From contig NZ_CP102772.1 of NCBI RefSeq assembly GCF_026020075.1, positions 1,550,001-1,614,000 on the forward strand: a DNA stretch of 64,000 bases, written 5' to 3'. The notes beneath the pieces were generated by a model. It saw nothing but the letters and a program-made list of their open reading frames with translations, was not told the DNA's origin and did no database searches. This document shows positions 35,269 to 44,034 of the stretch, piece after piece (within the stretch, counting starts at the first letter, position 1; each line of letters begins with the position of its first letter). This DNA is from Bosea sp. NBC_00550. GTDB taxonomy: Bacteria > Pseudomonadota > Alphaproteobacteria > Rhizobiales > Beijerinckiaceae. A program made the position numbers and the translations under genes.

Positions 35269-36030
35269 CTACCCGCGCCCGACGAGCGGGGCCTTGGTCG
35301 CCATCACCGTGACGAAGAGGATGTTGGCCTCCAGCGGCAGCCCGGCCATGTGCAGCACCGTGCTCGCGACGTGGTCGACATCCATCACCGGCTCGACCTT
35401 CACCGAACCGTCCGCCTGCGGCACGCCGGTCGTCATCTTCTTGGCCATGTCGGTGAGCGCGTTGCCGATATCGACCTGGCCGACGGCGATGTCGTATTTG
35501 CGCCCGTCCAGCGAGGCGGTCTTGGTCAGGCCGGAGATGGCGTGCTTGGTCGCGGTGTAGGCGGCGGAGTTCGGCCGCGGCGCCTGCGCCGAGATCGAGC
35601 CGTTGTTGATGATGCGCCCGCCGCGCGGCTCCTGCGCCTTCATCGCCTTGAAGGCGGCCTGGGTGCAGAGGAACGGGCCGGTCAGGTTGGTGTCGACGAC
35701 CTTCTGCCAGTCCTGCAGCGAGAGGTCCTCCAGCAGCACGCCGCCCGGTGCGTTGACGCCGGCATTGTTGAAGAGAACGTCGACCCGGCCGAAGGCTTCA
35801 TTCGTCTTCGCGAACAGCGCCTCGACCGAGGCCTTGTCGGTGACATCCGTCGAGACCGCGAGAGCCCGACCCTTGTCGGCGCCGGAGAGAGCGATCGTCT
35901 CCTCCAGTGCATCGGCCCGGCGACCGGCCAGCACGGTGCGGTAGCCGTCCTTCAGGAAGGCGATGGCGACCGACCGGCCCACGCCCGAACCGGCACCGGT
36001 GATGATCGCGACCTTGTTATGCCCAGACAT
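35269..36030 (-). CDS. Short-chain dehydrogenase/reductase
   Basis: A 253-residue SDR. Motifs: the cofactor loop [13 protein letters not shown], the Arg pair in [10 protein letters not shown] (suggesting NADP), [11 protein letters not shown], and Ser-Tyr-Lys as NNGSISAQ and Y-TATK in [10 protein letters not shown]. The C-terminal block [23 protein letters not shown] is typical of SDRs annotated as 3-oxoacyl reductase-like. The substrate is unknown. It diverges from the Kelch gene, with about 150 bp between them. Confidence 0.9.
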   Translation of the reverse strand: MSGHNKVAIITGAGSGVGRSVAIAFLKDGYRTVLAGRRADALEETIALSGADKGRALAVSTDVTDKASVEALFAKTNEAFGRVDVLFNNAGVNAPGGVLLEDLSLQDWQKVVDTNLTGPFLCTQAAFKAMKAQEPRGGRIINNGSISAQAPRPNSAAYTATKHAISGLTKTASLDGRKYDIAVGQVDIGNALTDMAKKMTTGVPQADGSVKVEPVMDVDHVASTVLHMAGLPLEANILFVTVMATKAPLVGRG

Positions 36031-36183
36031 GCGTTTCCCCGTGTTTCCTGCAGCCTAAATCGTTTGAGATGGCAACCGACCATAGCGGGCGAGAACGCGC
36101 GGGGAAACAGCGCAACCATCGGCAATTCATGCGCTTGCCGCCCGGCGCCTCTGCCTTATCGTTGTAGTCGGGAGGACGACGCG

Positions 36184-37269
36184 ATGACCAGCCTGAACCG
36201 CCGCCACCTGCTCGCTGCCGGCGCCGCCGCACTCGCCGGCCCGGCGCTCGCCCAGCAGCCGGGGCACGAGCATCACGGCCCGCAATATGAGCGGCTCACC
36301 CAGCCGGGGCGGATCGGCAAGCCCGAGCTGGCGGCTACGCAGAACGTCTTCGATTCGCCGGCGCCGAAGGCAGCCTCGCCCGGCCGCTGGAGCGCGAAGG
36401 CGCCCCTGCCGCTGCCGCGCTCGGAGATGGCCTGGGCGACGGCTTTCGAAGACAGGATGCATGTCGTCGGCGGCTATGGCGAGCAGCGCACCGACCGGGC
36501 CTATCACCATGTCTACGATCCCAAGGCCGACAAATGGGATGATGGCGCGCCGCTGCCCCAGGGCGCCAACCATGTCGGCGTCGCCTTCCTCGACGGCAGG
36601 CTCTTCGCCATCGGCGGCTTCCTCGAGCAGAACCGCAAGCCGCATCCGCGCTGCTTCGTCTATGATCCCAAGGCCGATCGCTGGGCCGAGATCGCCGCCC
36701 TGCCCCGCCCGGCCGGCTCGACCGCCGTGGTCGGGCTAGGGGGCGTGCTGCATGTCATCGGCGGCGCGATCGGCGAGACCACCGAGAGCAAGCGCTCGGT
36801 CGACTGGCATCTGGTCTACGACCCCAAGACCGATCGCTGGAGCGAACGCTCACCCCTCCCGACCGCGCGCGACCACACCGGCACGCTCGCTATCGGCCCG
36901 CTGATCCACGTCATCGGCGGCCGGGTCGATTCCTTCCACACCAACTCGAACCTGCACCATTCCTACGACCCGGCAGCGGACAAGTGGACGATGCGCGCGC
37001 CGGCTCCGACGGGCCGCTCCGGCCACGGCGCCGTGCTCTATCGCGGCAAGGTCTTCGTGATGGGCGGGGAAGGCACCAACCGCGTCTTCGGCCAGATGGA
37101 GGCCTACGACCCGGCGGCCGATGGCTGGGAGCAATATGCGCCGATGGTCACACCCCGCCACGGCCTCGGCGCCGCGCTCGTCGGTGACGCGATCCACGTC
37201 GCAGGTGGCGGTCCGATCATGGGCGGCGGCGTCCAGAGCGCGGTGCACGAGGCGTTCACGCTGGCGTAA
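36184..37269 (+). CDS. Exported Kelch-repeat protein
   Basis: A 361-residue beta-propeller protein. The N-terminus MTSLNRRHLLAAGAAALAGPA is a twin-arginine-type signal ending near ALAQ. Six Kelch-like repeats follow from about residue 75, each with a GG pair and a downstream YDP-x4-W signature (VYDPKADKWDDGAPLP, VYDPKADRWAEIAALP, VYDPKTDRWSERSPLP, SYDPAADKWTMRAPAP, AYDPAADGWEQYAPM). The role is unknown; the periplasmic location is inferred from the signal. Confidence 0.85.
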   Translation: MTSLNRRHLLAAGAAALAGPALAQQPGHEHHGPQYERLTQPGRIGKPELAATQNVFDSPAPKAASPGRWSAKAPLPLPRSEMAWATAFEDRMHVVGGYGEQRTDRAYHHVYDPKADKWDDGAPLPQGANHVGVAFLDGRLFAIGGFLEQNRKPHPRCFVYDPKADRWAEIAALPRPAGSTAVVGLGGVLHVIGGAIGETTESKRSVDWHLVYDPKTDRWSERSPLPTARDHTGTLAIGPLIHVIGGRVDSFHTNSNLHHSYDPAADKWTMRAPAPTGRSGHGAVLYRGKVFVMGGEGTNRVFGQMEAYDPAADGWEQYAPMVTPRHGLGAALVGDAIHVAGGGPIMGGGVQSAVHEAFTLA

Positions 37270-37296
37270 GAACCCTCGGGGCTTCTGCAAGGGCGC

Positions 37297-38196
37297 TTAC
37301 TGCCTGACGGCCTCCAGTGCTTCGGCGACGGCGTGTTCGACGGAGGCATCGAGCGGCTGGATGGGCAGCGGCGGCAAGCCCGGCCGTAGGCCAAGGCGCG
37401 TTGCGATCAGATACATCACGCGCAGGCTTCCATGCGCCCGGAACAGCGACCACAGAGGTTCCAAGGCGGCATCGGCAGCCAGCGCCGCGTCGCGATCGCC
37501 GGCCCTCGCCGCGCGCGTCAGGCGCAGTGCAGCCGCCGGCAACAGACCGGCGACGACGCTGTACCAGGCGTCGGCGCCCGCGAGAAGCGCCGCAGCCGCT
37601 CCCCAGTCGCCGCTATAGCCGACCGTGAATCCTTCACGGCAGGCCGGGCGCAATCGGCCGATCTCGCCTGCAAAGTCGCCGCTGCCGGGCAGCGGCATTT
37701 TGACGGCCGCGATGTTCCGGATCTGCGAGAGCCGAGCGATCAGTTCCGCCGAGAACGTAAAATGGGTCGTGCTGGGATTGTTGTAGATGCACAGCGGCAA
37801 GCCTGATGAGCTCGCGACGGCTTGGAAGTGCGCGAACACTTCTGCCTCGGTTAGCGGCGTGTATGAGACCGGTGCCAGAAGCAGCGCATCGGCCCCGGCC
37901 CGCTCGGCATCTCTGGCAAGCTCGGTCGACCACGAGGTCCTCAGGGACCCGACTCCCGCGATCAGCGGAACGCGACCGGCAATCGTTTCCACGGCGGCGC
38001 ACAGCGCACGCGCCCGCTCGGTGCGTTCCAGATAGGCATAGGTGCCGGTGCTTCCGAGCACGGCGATGGAATCGACCCCGGCCGCGACGAGCCGATCGAG
38101 CATCACGGCAAAGGCTTCGGTATCGACCACTCCATCCGCATCGGCGGGGGTCAGCGGAAATGCGGACAACCCGCTGAAGATCGAACCAGCAGTCAT
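37297..38196 (-). CDS. Dihydrodipicolinate synthase family aldolase/lyase
   Basis: A 299-residue Schiff-base TIM-barrel enzyme. The DapA signature blocks are GSTGTYAYL, the catalytic Tyr in LCIYNNPSTTHFTF and the Schiff-base Lys in IAAVKMPLPG. The pyruvate carboxylate loop is GSTGT rather than GTTGE. It is not next to lysine biosynthesis genes, so it is more likely a catabolic aldolase or a keto-acid dehydratase than DapA. It ends 28 bp from the convergent Kelch gene. Confidence 0.85.
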   Translation of the reverse strand: MTAGSIFSGLSAFPLTPADADGVVDTEAFAVMLDRLVAAGVDSIAVLGSTGTYAYLERTERARALCAAVETIAGRVPLIAGVGSLRTSWSTELARDAERAGADALLLAPVSYTPLTEAEVFAHFQAVASSSGLPLCIYNNPSTTHFTFSAELIARLSQIRNIAAVKMPLPGSGDFAGEIGRLRPACREGFTVGYSGDWGAAAALLAGADAWYSVVAGLLPAAALRLTRAARAGDRDAALAADAALEPLWSLFRAHGSLRVMYLIATRLGLRPGLPPLPIQPLDASVEHAVAEALEAVRQ

Positions 38197-38264
38197 GAAA
38201 ATCTCCGTTCGCGATGGACGATCAAGCAGCCGATTCTTTTACGTCGCACCCTGAAGCGCGACGA

Positions 38265-38891
38265 TCAATCGATCAGCGCGCCGTGGAGAAGGCTCACGGC
38301 AAGCGCCAGCATCATGAGGCCGATGCCGAGGTCGAGGATGCGCCAGGCCACCGGGCGCGTAAAAATCGGAGCAAGGAACCGAGCGCCAAAGCCGAGCGAG
38401 GCGAACCAGGCAAAGCTCGCGCTCGCCGCCCCCGCCATGAAGAGAGGCCGTTCCACAGGCGGAAGGCTCGCCCCGACCGCCCCCATGAGCATCACCGTGT
38501 CGATGTAGACGTGAGGGTTGAGGAAGGTGAAGGCGGCGGTTCCTGCCAGCGCGGCCCCGAGCGTCATGCTGGCCTGATGGTCCAAGATGAGCGCCGACGG
38601 ATTGGCGGCCCGCCGCAAGGCGAGAGCGCCGTACCAGCTGAGGAAGGCCGCACCACCCAGGCCGAGAAGGAGCGACAGCCCCGGGACGAGAGCGAGCATG
38701 CCACCCAGGCCGCTGACCCCGGCAATGATGAGCGCCGCATCCGCCGCAGCGCAAAACAGGACGACTGGCCAGACATGCTCGCGTTTGAGGCCCTGCCGGA
38801 GGACGAACATATTCTGCGCGCCGATGGCGACGATGAGGCCGGCGGAAAGCGCAAAGCCCTTGGCGAAGGCAGGAAGAAGGGTGCTGGTCAT
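38265..38891 (-). CDS. argO: LysE/ArgO-type amino-acid exporter
   Basis: A 208-residue LysE-superfamily exporter with six hydrophobic segments. It contains the family N-terminus FALSAGLIVAIGAQNMFVLRQGL and the FLNPHVYIDTVMLMG block typical of basic amino-acid exporters (LysE, ArgO). It diverges from an ArgP-type LysR regulator 68 bp away, the same pairing as argO/argP in enterobacteria. Export of arginine or lysine is inferred. Confidence 0.88.
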   Translation of the reverse strand: MTSTLLPAFAKGFALSAGLIVAIGAQNMFVLRQGLKREHVWPVVLFCAAADAALIIAGVSGLGGMLALVPGLSLLLGLGGAAFLSWYGALALRRAANPSALILDHQASMTLGAALAGTAAFTFLNPHVYIDTVMLMGAVGASLPPVERPLFMAGAASASFAWFASLGFGARFLAPIFTRPVAWRILDLGIGLMMLALAVSLLHGALID

Positions 38892-38959
38892 GGGGCCTTG
38901 ATGGCGGGCGCGATGAATGTAGTCTAACTAAACCTGCTTACCCTGAATTAGATTGGCTA
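38892..38959. promoter_or_regulatory. Divergent argO/argP control region
   Basis: This AT-rich 68-bp gap contains an inverted pair TCTAA (38923-38927) and TTAGA (38948-38952) with further TTAG/CTAA elements. Such dyads are typical of LysR operators that control a neighbouring, oppositely oriented gene. Binding is inferred. Confidence 0.5.
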
Positions 38960-39865
38960 ATGCTCGACTATCTATCTTTGGCGGCCGTGGCCGCGGTCGC
39001 CCGCGGGGGCAGTTTCGAGAAGGCGGCGGCAAGCTTGGGCGTCACGCCCTCGGCCGTGTCCCAGCGCGTGAAGGGGCTCGAGGAACGGCTTGGCGCAATT
39101 CTGCTCACCAGAGGCGCACCCTGCCGGCCGACGGAGGTCGGCGCCAAGCTCTGTGCCCATGTCGAGCAGGTCCGCCTGCTCGAAAGCGAAGTCGTCGATA
39201 ATCTGCCAGGCCTGGCGGGGCAGGAGCCCGGCTTATCCTCGCTCCGGATTGCCGTGAACGCCGATAGCGTCAGCACCTGGTTTCCACAGGCAGCGGCGCA
39301 ATTCGCGGCCGAAACGGGCGCGATGCTCGATCTCGTCCTCGAAGACGAAGCCCACACCGCGCAGCGGCTTCGCAGCGGAGAGGTCCTCGCCGCCGTGACG
39401 GCTGATCCTGCCACGGTCGTCGGGTGCAGGATCTATCCCCTCGGAGCCATCGAGTATCTGGCCGTGGCCAATCCCGACTTCATGAGCCGCCGCTTTTACG
39501 CCGGCGTCGATGCGGCAAGCCTTCAAAGGGTGCCTATGCTGCGCTTCGACCGCCGCGACGAGCTTCAGGCGCGATGGGCTCAGGCCGCGTGGGGAACATC
39601 CATCTCGCCCCCAACCCATTGGACGCCGTCGACTCAAGGCATGCTGGACATGACCCTCGCCGGGCTGGGCTGGTCGATGGCGCCCCTGTCGCTCGCCGCG
39701 CCACATCTGGAGGCCGGCCGACTGGTCGAGCTGCCGCCGCACACGCGGATCGCCGTCACGCTCTTCTGGCAGCGCACCAGATTGGCCGCTCGGTTGCTCG
39801 ACCGTCTGACCGAGGCCGTGCGAACGGCGGCTGCCGCGAAACTGTCCTCTGCCCCATCCGCCTAG
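38960..39865 (+). CDS. argP: ArgP-like LysR-family transcriptional regulator
   Basis: A 301-residue LysR regulator. The N-terminal winged helix-turn-helix is about residues 3-60 (ARGGSFEKAAASLGVTPSAVSQRVKGLEERLG). The C-terminal effector domain follows (LRIAVNADSVSTWFP, VLAAVTADPATVVGCRIYPLGAIEYLAVANPDF). The latter pattern is that of ArgP/LysG, which sense basic amino acids. It is divergent from argO, so it most likely activates the exporter when Lys or Arg is high. Confidence 0.9.
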   Translation: MLDYLSLAAVAAVARGGSFEKAAASLGVTPSAVSQRVKGLEERLGAILLTRGAPCRPTEVGAKLCAHVEQVRLLESEVVDNLPGLAGQEPGLSSLRIAVNADSVSTWFPQAAAQFAAETGAMLDLVLEDEAHTAQRLRSGEVLAAVTADPATVVGCRIYPLGAIEYLAVANPDFMSRRFYAGVDAASLQRVPMLRFDRRDELQARWAQAAWGTSISPPTHWTPSTQGMLDMTLAGLGWSMAPLSLAAPHLEAGRLVELPPHTRIAVTLFWQRTRLAARLLDRLTEAVRTAAAAKLSSAPSA

Positions 39866-39985
39866 GCCGAAAACAGACAACTTCGGAGCCCGGTCAGGTC
39901 TCAGGCCCCCGCGCTTTGAACCGCCCTGCTTCAAACCGGGCAGACGAAGCAGGCGCATCATCCAAGCCACCGGAGAAACGGCGAC

Positions 39986-40450
39986 ATGCTATCGTCGGAC
40001 ATCCAACGGAGATCATCGCCTTGCTGCCTGCGCGCGCAGGAGCACGCGATCGAGATCGTCGGTATCGGAGCCAATACGATCCGGCTCTCGTCGCAATCCC
40101 TGTCGAGCCTGCCCGTCGCCGAGCGCGACGTGACCTTCGAGACCTCGAAGGGGCCGGCAACGCGCCACTACAAGGGTGTCCTGTTCTGGGATGTCCTGCA
40201 GGCGCACAAGGCCCTCGACGGCCTCAAGCCCGGTGACCAGCTCAGGAAGACGTTCATCGCGAGCGCGAAGGACGGCTATCAGATCGCCTTCTCGATCGGA
40301 GAAATCCATCCCGACTTCGGCAACATGCCCCTCATCCTCGTCGCCGAAGTCGATGGCAAGCCGCTGGATGGCGGCTGGCGCCTTGTCGCGCCCGGCGACA
40401 AGCGCGGCGCGCGCGCCGTCTACGAAGTCACGAGAATCGAGCTGCGGTAG
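39986..40450 (+). CDS. Small molybdopterin-oxidoreductase-like domain protein
   Basis: A 154-residue protein related to the sulfite-oxidase Moco-binding fold. The conserved stretches are GPATRHYKGVLFWDVLQAHKAL, and FIASAKDGYQIAFSIGEIHPDFG followed by WRLVAPGDKRGARAVYEVTRIEL. It lacks the Cys that ligates molybdenum in full-length enzymes, as usual for these stand-alone domains. Relatives normally begin with a signal peptide ending near AQE, whereas here residues 1-18 (MLSSDIQRRSSPCCLRAQ) are not a signal. A 5' frameshift is possible. Function unknown. Confidence 0.7.
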   Translation: MLSSDIQRRSSPCCLRAQEHAIEIVGIGANTIRLSSQSLSSLPVAERDVTFETSKGPATRHYKGVLFWDVLQAHKALDGLKPGDQLRKTFIASAKDGYQIAFSIGEIHPDFGNMPLILVAEVDGKPLDGGWRLVAPGDKRGARAVYEVTRIELR

Positions 40451-40458
40451 GACTTGCC

Positions 40459-40488
40459 GTCATGATCGAGCTTGACCCGAGCATGACG
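40459..40488. repeat. Short palindromic hairpin
   Basis: A 30-bp element GTCATGATCGAGC-TTGACCCGAGCATGAC lies between the convergent Moco-domain gene and mccB. It has the same GTCAT...ATGAC ends as the larger elements and may be a shortened copy. Confidence 0.5.
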
Positions 40489-40506
40489 GAGGCTGCGCCC
40501 CGCTCC

Positions 40507-42114
40507 TCACATCCGGAACACGCCGAACTTCGTCTCGGGAATCTCCGCGTTGAGCGTGGCGGAGAAGGCCAGCGCCAGCACGCGGCGGGTCTCGGAGGGC
40601 AGGATGATGCCGTCGTCCCAGAGCCGTGCCGTGGCGAAATAGGGCGAGCCTTCTTCCTCGTACCGGCTGCGGATCGGCGCCTTGAAGGCCTCCTCGTCGG
40701 CCGCCGGCCAGCTCTTGCCCTCGGCCTCGATGTTGTCGCGGCGCACGGTGGCGAGCACGCTCGCCGCCTGCTCGCCGCCCATCACCGATATCCGCGAGTT
40801 CGGCCAGGTGAACAGGAAGCGGGGGCCGTAGGCTCGCCCGCACATGCCGTAATTTCCGGCGCCGAAGGAGCCGCCGACGAGCACCGTGATCTTCGGCACC
40901 CGCGCCGAGGCGACGGCGGTGACGAGCTTGGCGCCGTCCTTGGCGATGCCGCGCGTCTCGAAATCGCGGCCGACCATGAAGCCGGTGATATTCTGCAGGA
41001 AGAGCAGCGGAATGCGCCGCTGGCAGCACAGTTCGATGAAATGCGCGCCCTTGAGCGCGCTTTCCGAGAACAGGATGCCGTTATTGGCGATGATGCCGAC
41101 CGGGATGCCGTGGATGCGGGCGAAGCCGGTCACCAGCGTGGTGCCATAGAGCTTCTTGAACTCGTCGAACTCCGAGCCGTCGACCAGCCGCGCAATCACC
41201 TCGCGGATGTCGTACTGCTTCTTGAGGTCCGTCGGCACCACGGCTTCGAGCTCGGCCGGGTCGTAGAGCGGCTCGACCGGCTCGGCGATGTCGATATCCG
41301 GGCGCTTGACCCTGTTGAGATTGCCCGCAATGCGCCGGGCGATGGCGAGCGCATGCGTGTCGTCGCCGGCATAGTGATCCGCGACGCCCGAGAGCCGCGC
41401 ATGGACGTCGGCGCCGCCCAGGTCCTCGGCCGAGACGACCTCGCCGGTCGCGGCCTTCACCAGCGGCGGGCCGCCCAGGAAGATGGTGCCCTGTTTCCTG
41501 ACGATGATCGTCTCGTCCGACATCGCGGGCACATAGGCGCCACCGGCGGTGCAGGAGCCCATCACCACCGCGACCTGCGGAATGCCCTCGGCCGAGAGCG
41601 TCGCCTGATTGTAGAAGATGCGGCCGAAATGCTCGCGGTCGGGGAAGACCTCGGTCTGGTGCGGCAGGTTCGCGCCACCTGAATCGACGAGGTAGATGCA
41701 AGGCAGACGGTTCTCGCGGGCGATCTCCTGCGCACGCAGATGCTTCTTCACCGTCATCGGGTAGTAGGTGCCGCCTTTGATCGTCGCATCGTTGCAAACG
41801 ATCATGCACTCGCGGCCGGCGACGCGGCCGATGCCGGCGATCATGCCGGCGCCATGGACATCGCCCTCATACATGCCGAAGGCGGCGAGAGAGCCGATTT
41901 CGAGGAAGGCCGAGCCCGGATCGAGCAGGCGCAGAACGCGCTCCCGAGGCAGCAGCTTGCCGCGAGCCGTATGGCGTTCGCGGGATTTGGCGTTGCCGCC
42001 GAGCGCGGCGGTCGCGCGTTGCTGCTGAAGTTCGTCGCGCAAGCCGGCCCAGGCGTCGGCATTGGCGCGCGTCTCGGCCGAATTCAGATCGACCTTGCTT
42101 TCGATGACCGGCAC
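40507..42114 (-). CDS. mccB: Carboxyltransferase subunit, probable methylcrotonoyl-CoA carboxylase beta
   Basis: A 535-residue acyl-CoA carboxyltransferase. Hallmarks are [52 protein letters not shown], and the crotonase-fold glycine pairs [19 protein letters not shown] and [25 protein letters not shown]. The [16 protein letters not shown] segment is characteristic of MccB rather than PccB. It starts at GTG (42114) after GAGGGAG. Its alpha partner is about 6 kb away at 32419, so the two are not in one operon here. Confidence 0.92.
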   Translation of the reverse strand: MPVIESKVDLNSAETRANADAWAGLRDELQQQRATAALGGNAKSRERHTARGKLLPRERVLRLLDPGSAFLEIGSLAAFGMYEGDVHGAGMIAGIGRVAGRECMIVCNDATIKGGTYYPMTVKKHLRAQEIARENRLPCIYLVDSGGANLPHQTEVFPDREHFGRIFYNQATLSAEGIPQVAVVMGSCTAGGAYVPAMSDETIIVRKQGTIFLGGPPLVKAATGEVVSAEDLGGADVHARLSGVADHYAGDDTHALAIARRIAGNLNRVKRPDIDIAEPVEPLYDPAELEAVVPTDLKKQYDIREVIARLVDGSEFDEFKKLYGTTLVTGFARIHGIPVGIIANNGILFSESALKGAHFIELCCQRRIPLLFLQNITGFMVGRDFETRGIAKDGAKLVTAVASARVPKITVLVGGSFGAGNYGMCGRAYGPRFLFTWPNSRISVMGGEQAASVLATVRRDNIEAEGKSWPAADEEAFKAPIRSRYEEEGSPYFATARLWDDGIILPSETRRVLALAFSATLNAEIPETKFGVFRM

Positions 42115-42226
42115 GGCGCGCTCCCTCGGCGGAATCCTCGGCCGAGGTTATGGCGCGCCGTATCGAAAACGCCAACCGGCACGGACGCACGGATGCGGCC
42201 GGGCAAATCCGCGCCGGCGGAAGATG

Positions 42227-42427
42227 CTACTCGCGCGCTTTGTTGATCGACCCGGTCACGGACGGCGCCGCGACGGCCCCGATCGCACCGCCAGCAACCG
42301 CGCCGATCGGTCCGCCGACGAGGGCGCCCGCCCCCGCTCCGGCGGCTGCGCCGGCAATGCGCTGGTCGGTGGTGTTGCAGGCGGCCAGCAGCACAGCGAG
42401 GCCGCCGGCGAGAAGAAAAGCGCGCAT
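42227..42427 (-). CDS. Small glycine-zipper lipoprotein
   Basis: A 66-residue lipoprotein. The signal MRAFLLAGGLAVLLAAC ends in the lipobox LLAAC, with Asn next to the modified Cys. The rest is a Gly/Ala zipper (AGAAAGAGAGALVGGPIGA, AVAGGAIGAVAAP) that favours membrane-inserting helices. Similar small proteins occur in many Hyphomicrobiales, with no assigned function that I know of. Confidence 0.82.
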   Translation of the reverse strand: MRAFLLAGGLAVLLAACNTTDQRIAGAAAGAGAGALVGGPIGAVAGGAIGAVAAPSVTGSINKARE

Positions 42428-42495
42428 CTGTCATTCCCATGTCTGGCTCGAAACAGGCCGAAAGCATGGGTGCGGCATGACTAACGAAAGGTAAA

Positions 42496-43200
42496 TCAGG
42501 CTGGGACGGTTGGGCCGAACACCCGCTCGAAAGCCTCGCGCAGCACCGAATCGACTTCCGGCATCGTCACCGGCAGGCCGAGATCGACGAGCGAAGTCAC
42601 GCCATGCTGGCTGACGCCGCAAGGCACGATACCGTCGAAATGCGAGAGTTCCGGCTCGACATTCAGCGAGACGCCGTGGAACGAGACCCAGCGGCGCACC
42701 CGGATGCCGATCGCGGCGATCTTGTCCTCGACATCCGCCCCCTTGTCGGGCCGGCGGACCCAGACGCCGACGCGGTCCTCGCGCCGCTCGCCGCGGATGT
42801 TGAAATCGTCGAGCGCGCCGATCAGCCAGCCTTCGAGCGCCGCGACGAAGCGGCGCAGATCCGGCTGGCGCCGCTTCAGGTCGAGCATGACATAGGCCAC
42901 GCGCTGGCCGGGGCCGTGATAGGTGAACTGCCCGCCCCGCCCCGAGCGGAAGACCGGGAATCGCTCGGGCGCGATCAGGTCCTCGTCCCGCGCCGAGGTG
43001 CCGGCGGTGTAGAGCGGCGGGTGCTCGACCAGCCAGACGCGCTCGCGCGCCTCTCCGTCGGCGATCAGCCCGGCGCGCATCTCCATCTCGGCGACGGCCT
43101 CGTCATAGCCGATCAGCCCCTCGGCCACGACCCATTCGACCGGCTCGCCGACCGCTTCCGAAAGGAAGGACACGGCGAGTTCCTCACGCATCTTCACCAT
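42496..43200 (-). CDS. lipB: Lipoyl(octanoyl) transferase LipB
   Basis: Transfers octanoyl from acyl-carrier protein to lipoate-dependent enzymes. The 234-residue protein has the LipB signature [21 protein letters not shown] and the catalytic Lys in [20 protein letters not shown]. The acyl-carrying Cys is in [14 protein letters not shown]. An ATG at 43200 starts the frame; a second ATG three codons in (43191) is possible. No lipA is adjacent. Confidence 0.95.
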   Translation of the reverse strand: MVKMREELAVSFLSEAVGEPVEWVVAEGLIGYDEAVAEMEMRAGLIADGEARERVWLVEHPPLYTAGTSARDEDLIAPERFPVFRSGRGGQFTYHGPGQRVAYVMLDLKRRQPDLRRFVAALEGWLIGALDDFNIRGERREDRVGVWVRRPDKGADVEDKIAAIGIRVRRWVSFHGVSLNVEPELSHFDGIVPCGVSQHGVTSLVDLGLPVTMPEVDSVLREAFERVFGPTVPA

Positions 43201-43336
43201 GGCTTAACCATGTTCCGTCCAAGCTTTCCGTACCGGAGACATCCGGCGCGACCACGGCCAAGCCTCTTGCGCCCAAAACCGGCGGGCAGGCAAGTTTCGC
43301 TGGTCCAATTCTGAAGTAGGGTTCCGGAGGCAGGAC

Positions 43337-43606
43337 TTGAAGGCCGATCTCGATCTCGTTCCTGTCGAACTCACCGTTGTGCTCGGCCAGACCGAGATGC
43401 CGATCTACAAGCTGCTGCGCCTCGGCCGCGGCGCGATCATCGAGCTCAACACCAGCGAGACCGACGAAGTCCAGATTCTCGCGAACAACCACCCCTTCGC
43501 CAAGGGAATCGTCGTGGTCAGCGGCGCCAAGATTTCCGTCGAGATCACCCAGATGCTGAAGCGCCCGACGATCTACACATTGCAGAGCGTGGCCGAGGCC
43601 GCCTGA
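43337..43606 (+). CDS. Stand-alone SpoA-domain protein (FliN/FliM C-terminal type)
   Basis: An 89-residue protein consisting of one surface-presentation-of-antigens domain, as in the flagellar switch protein FliN: LDLVPVELTVVLGQTEMPIYKLLRLGRGAIIEL, DEVQILANNHPFAKGIVVV, and KISVEITQML. It starts at TTG (43337), 6 bases after a strong GGAGG. No flagellar gene lies in the window. It sits between lipB (divergent) and tRNA-Leu. It may be a switch component encoded away from the main loci or a paralogue with another role. Confidence 0.85.
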   Translation: MKADLDLVPVELTVVLGQTEMPIYKLLRLGRGAIIELNTSETDEVQILANNHPFAKGIVVVSGAKISVEITQMLKRPTIYTLQSVAEAA

Positions 43607-43730
43607 GCAGCCAATCTGGGGAAAACCCGGGATCGCTCGTTTTTCCGTGCGGATGCACTTGTGGCAACGGATTCGATTTGCTAGATCGGCGCCGCTCACC
43701 GGATGCACCGCCTGCAACCGGAACCGAGCT

Positions 43731-43815
43731 GCGGTCGTGGCGGAACTGGTAGACGCACTACCTTGAGGTGGTAGCGGGGAGACCCGTGGAGGTTCGAGTC
43801 CTCTCGACCGCACCA
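43731..43815 (+). tRNA. tRNA-Leu (anticodon GAG)
   Basis: The sequence folds as a long-arm leucine tRNA. The acceptor stem is GCGGTCG/CGACCGC, with A as discriminator and an encoded CCA. The anticodon stem CTACC/GGTAG encloses the loop TTGAGGT, giving anticodon GAG. The variable arm is CGGGGAGACCCG, and the T arm contains GGTTCGAGTCC. It reads CTC and CTT codons. A strong hairpin follows at 43835. Confidence 0.96.
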
Positions 43816-43834
43816 AATTCGGACGGTAAGTCCA

Positions 43835-43870
43835 GCGAAAGGCGACCTTCGGGTCGCCTTTCGCGTTTCT
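43835..43870 (+). terminator. Terminator of tRNA-Leu
   Basis: A perfect 13-bp stem, GCGAAAGGCGACC/GGTCGCCTTTCGC, is capped by a TTCG tetraloop and followed by GTTTCT. It starts 19 bases after the tRNA's CCA end. The stem and loop are textbook; the T run is short. Confidence 0.9.
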
Positions 43871-44034
43871 GGCTTGTTTGGAAGGCTTTGACGCGAAAGC
43901 CTCACCCTTTGCGCGAAAGCGAATCGGTACTGAGGAACAGGAAAGTCGAGCCAGCGCCTCAGATTCGGCTGACAGGCGGCAGAACTTTGGTAACGTAAAC
44001 CCGCCGTCAAGCATTCTCCGCAATTCTCGGCGAG

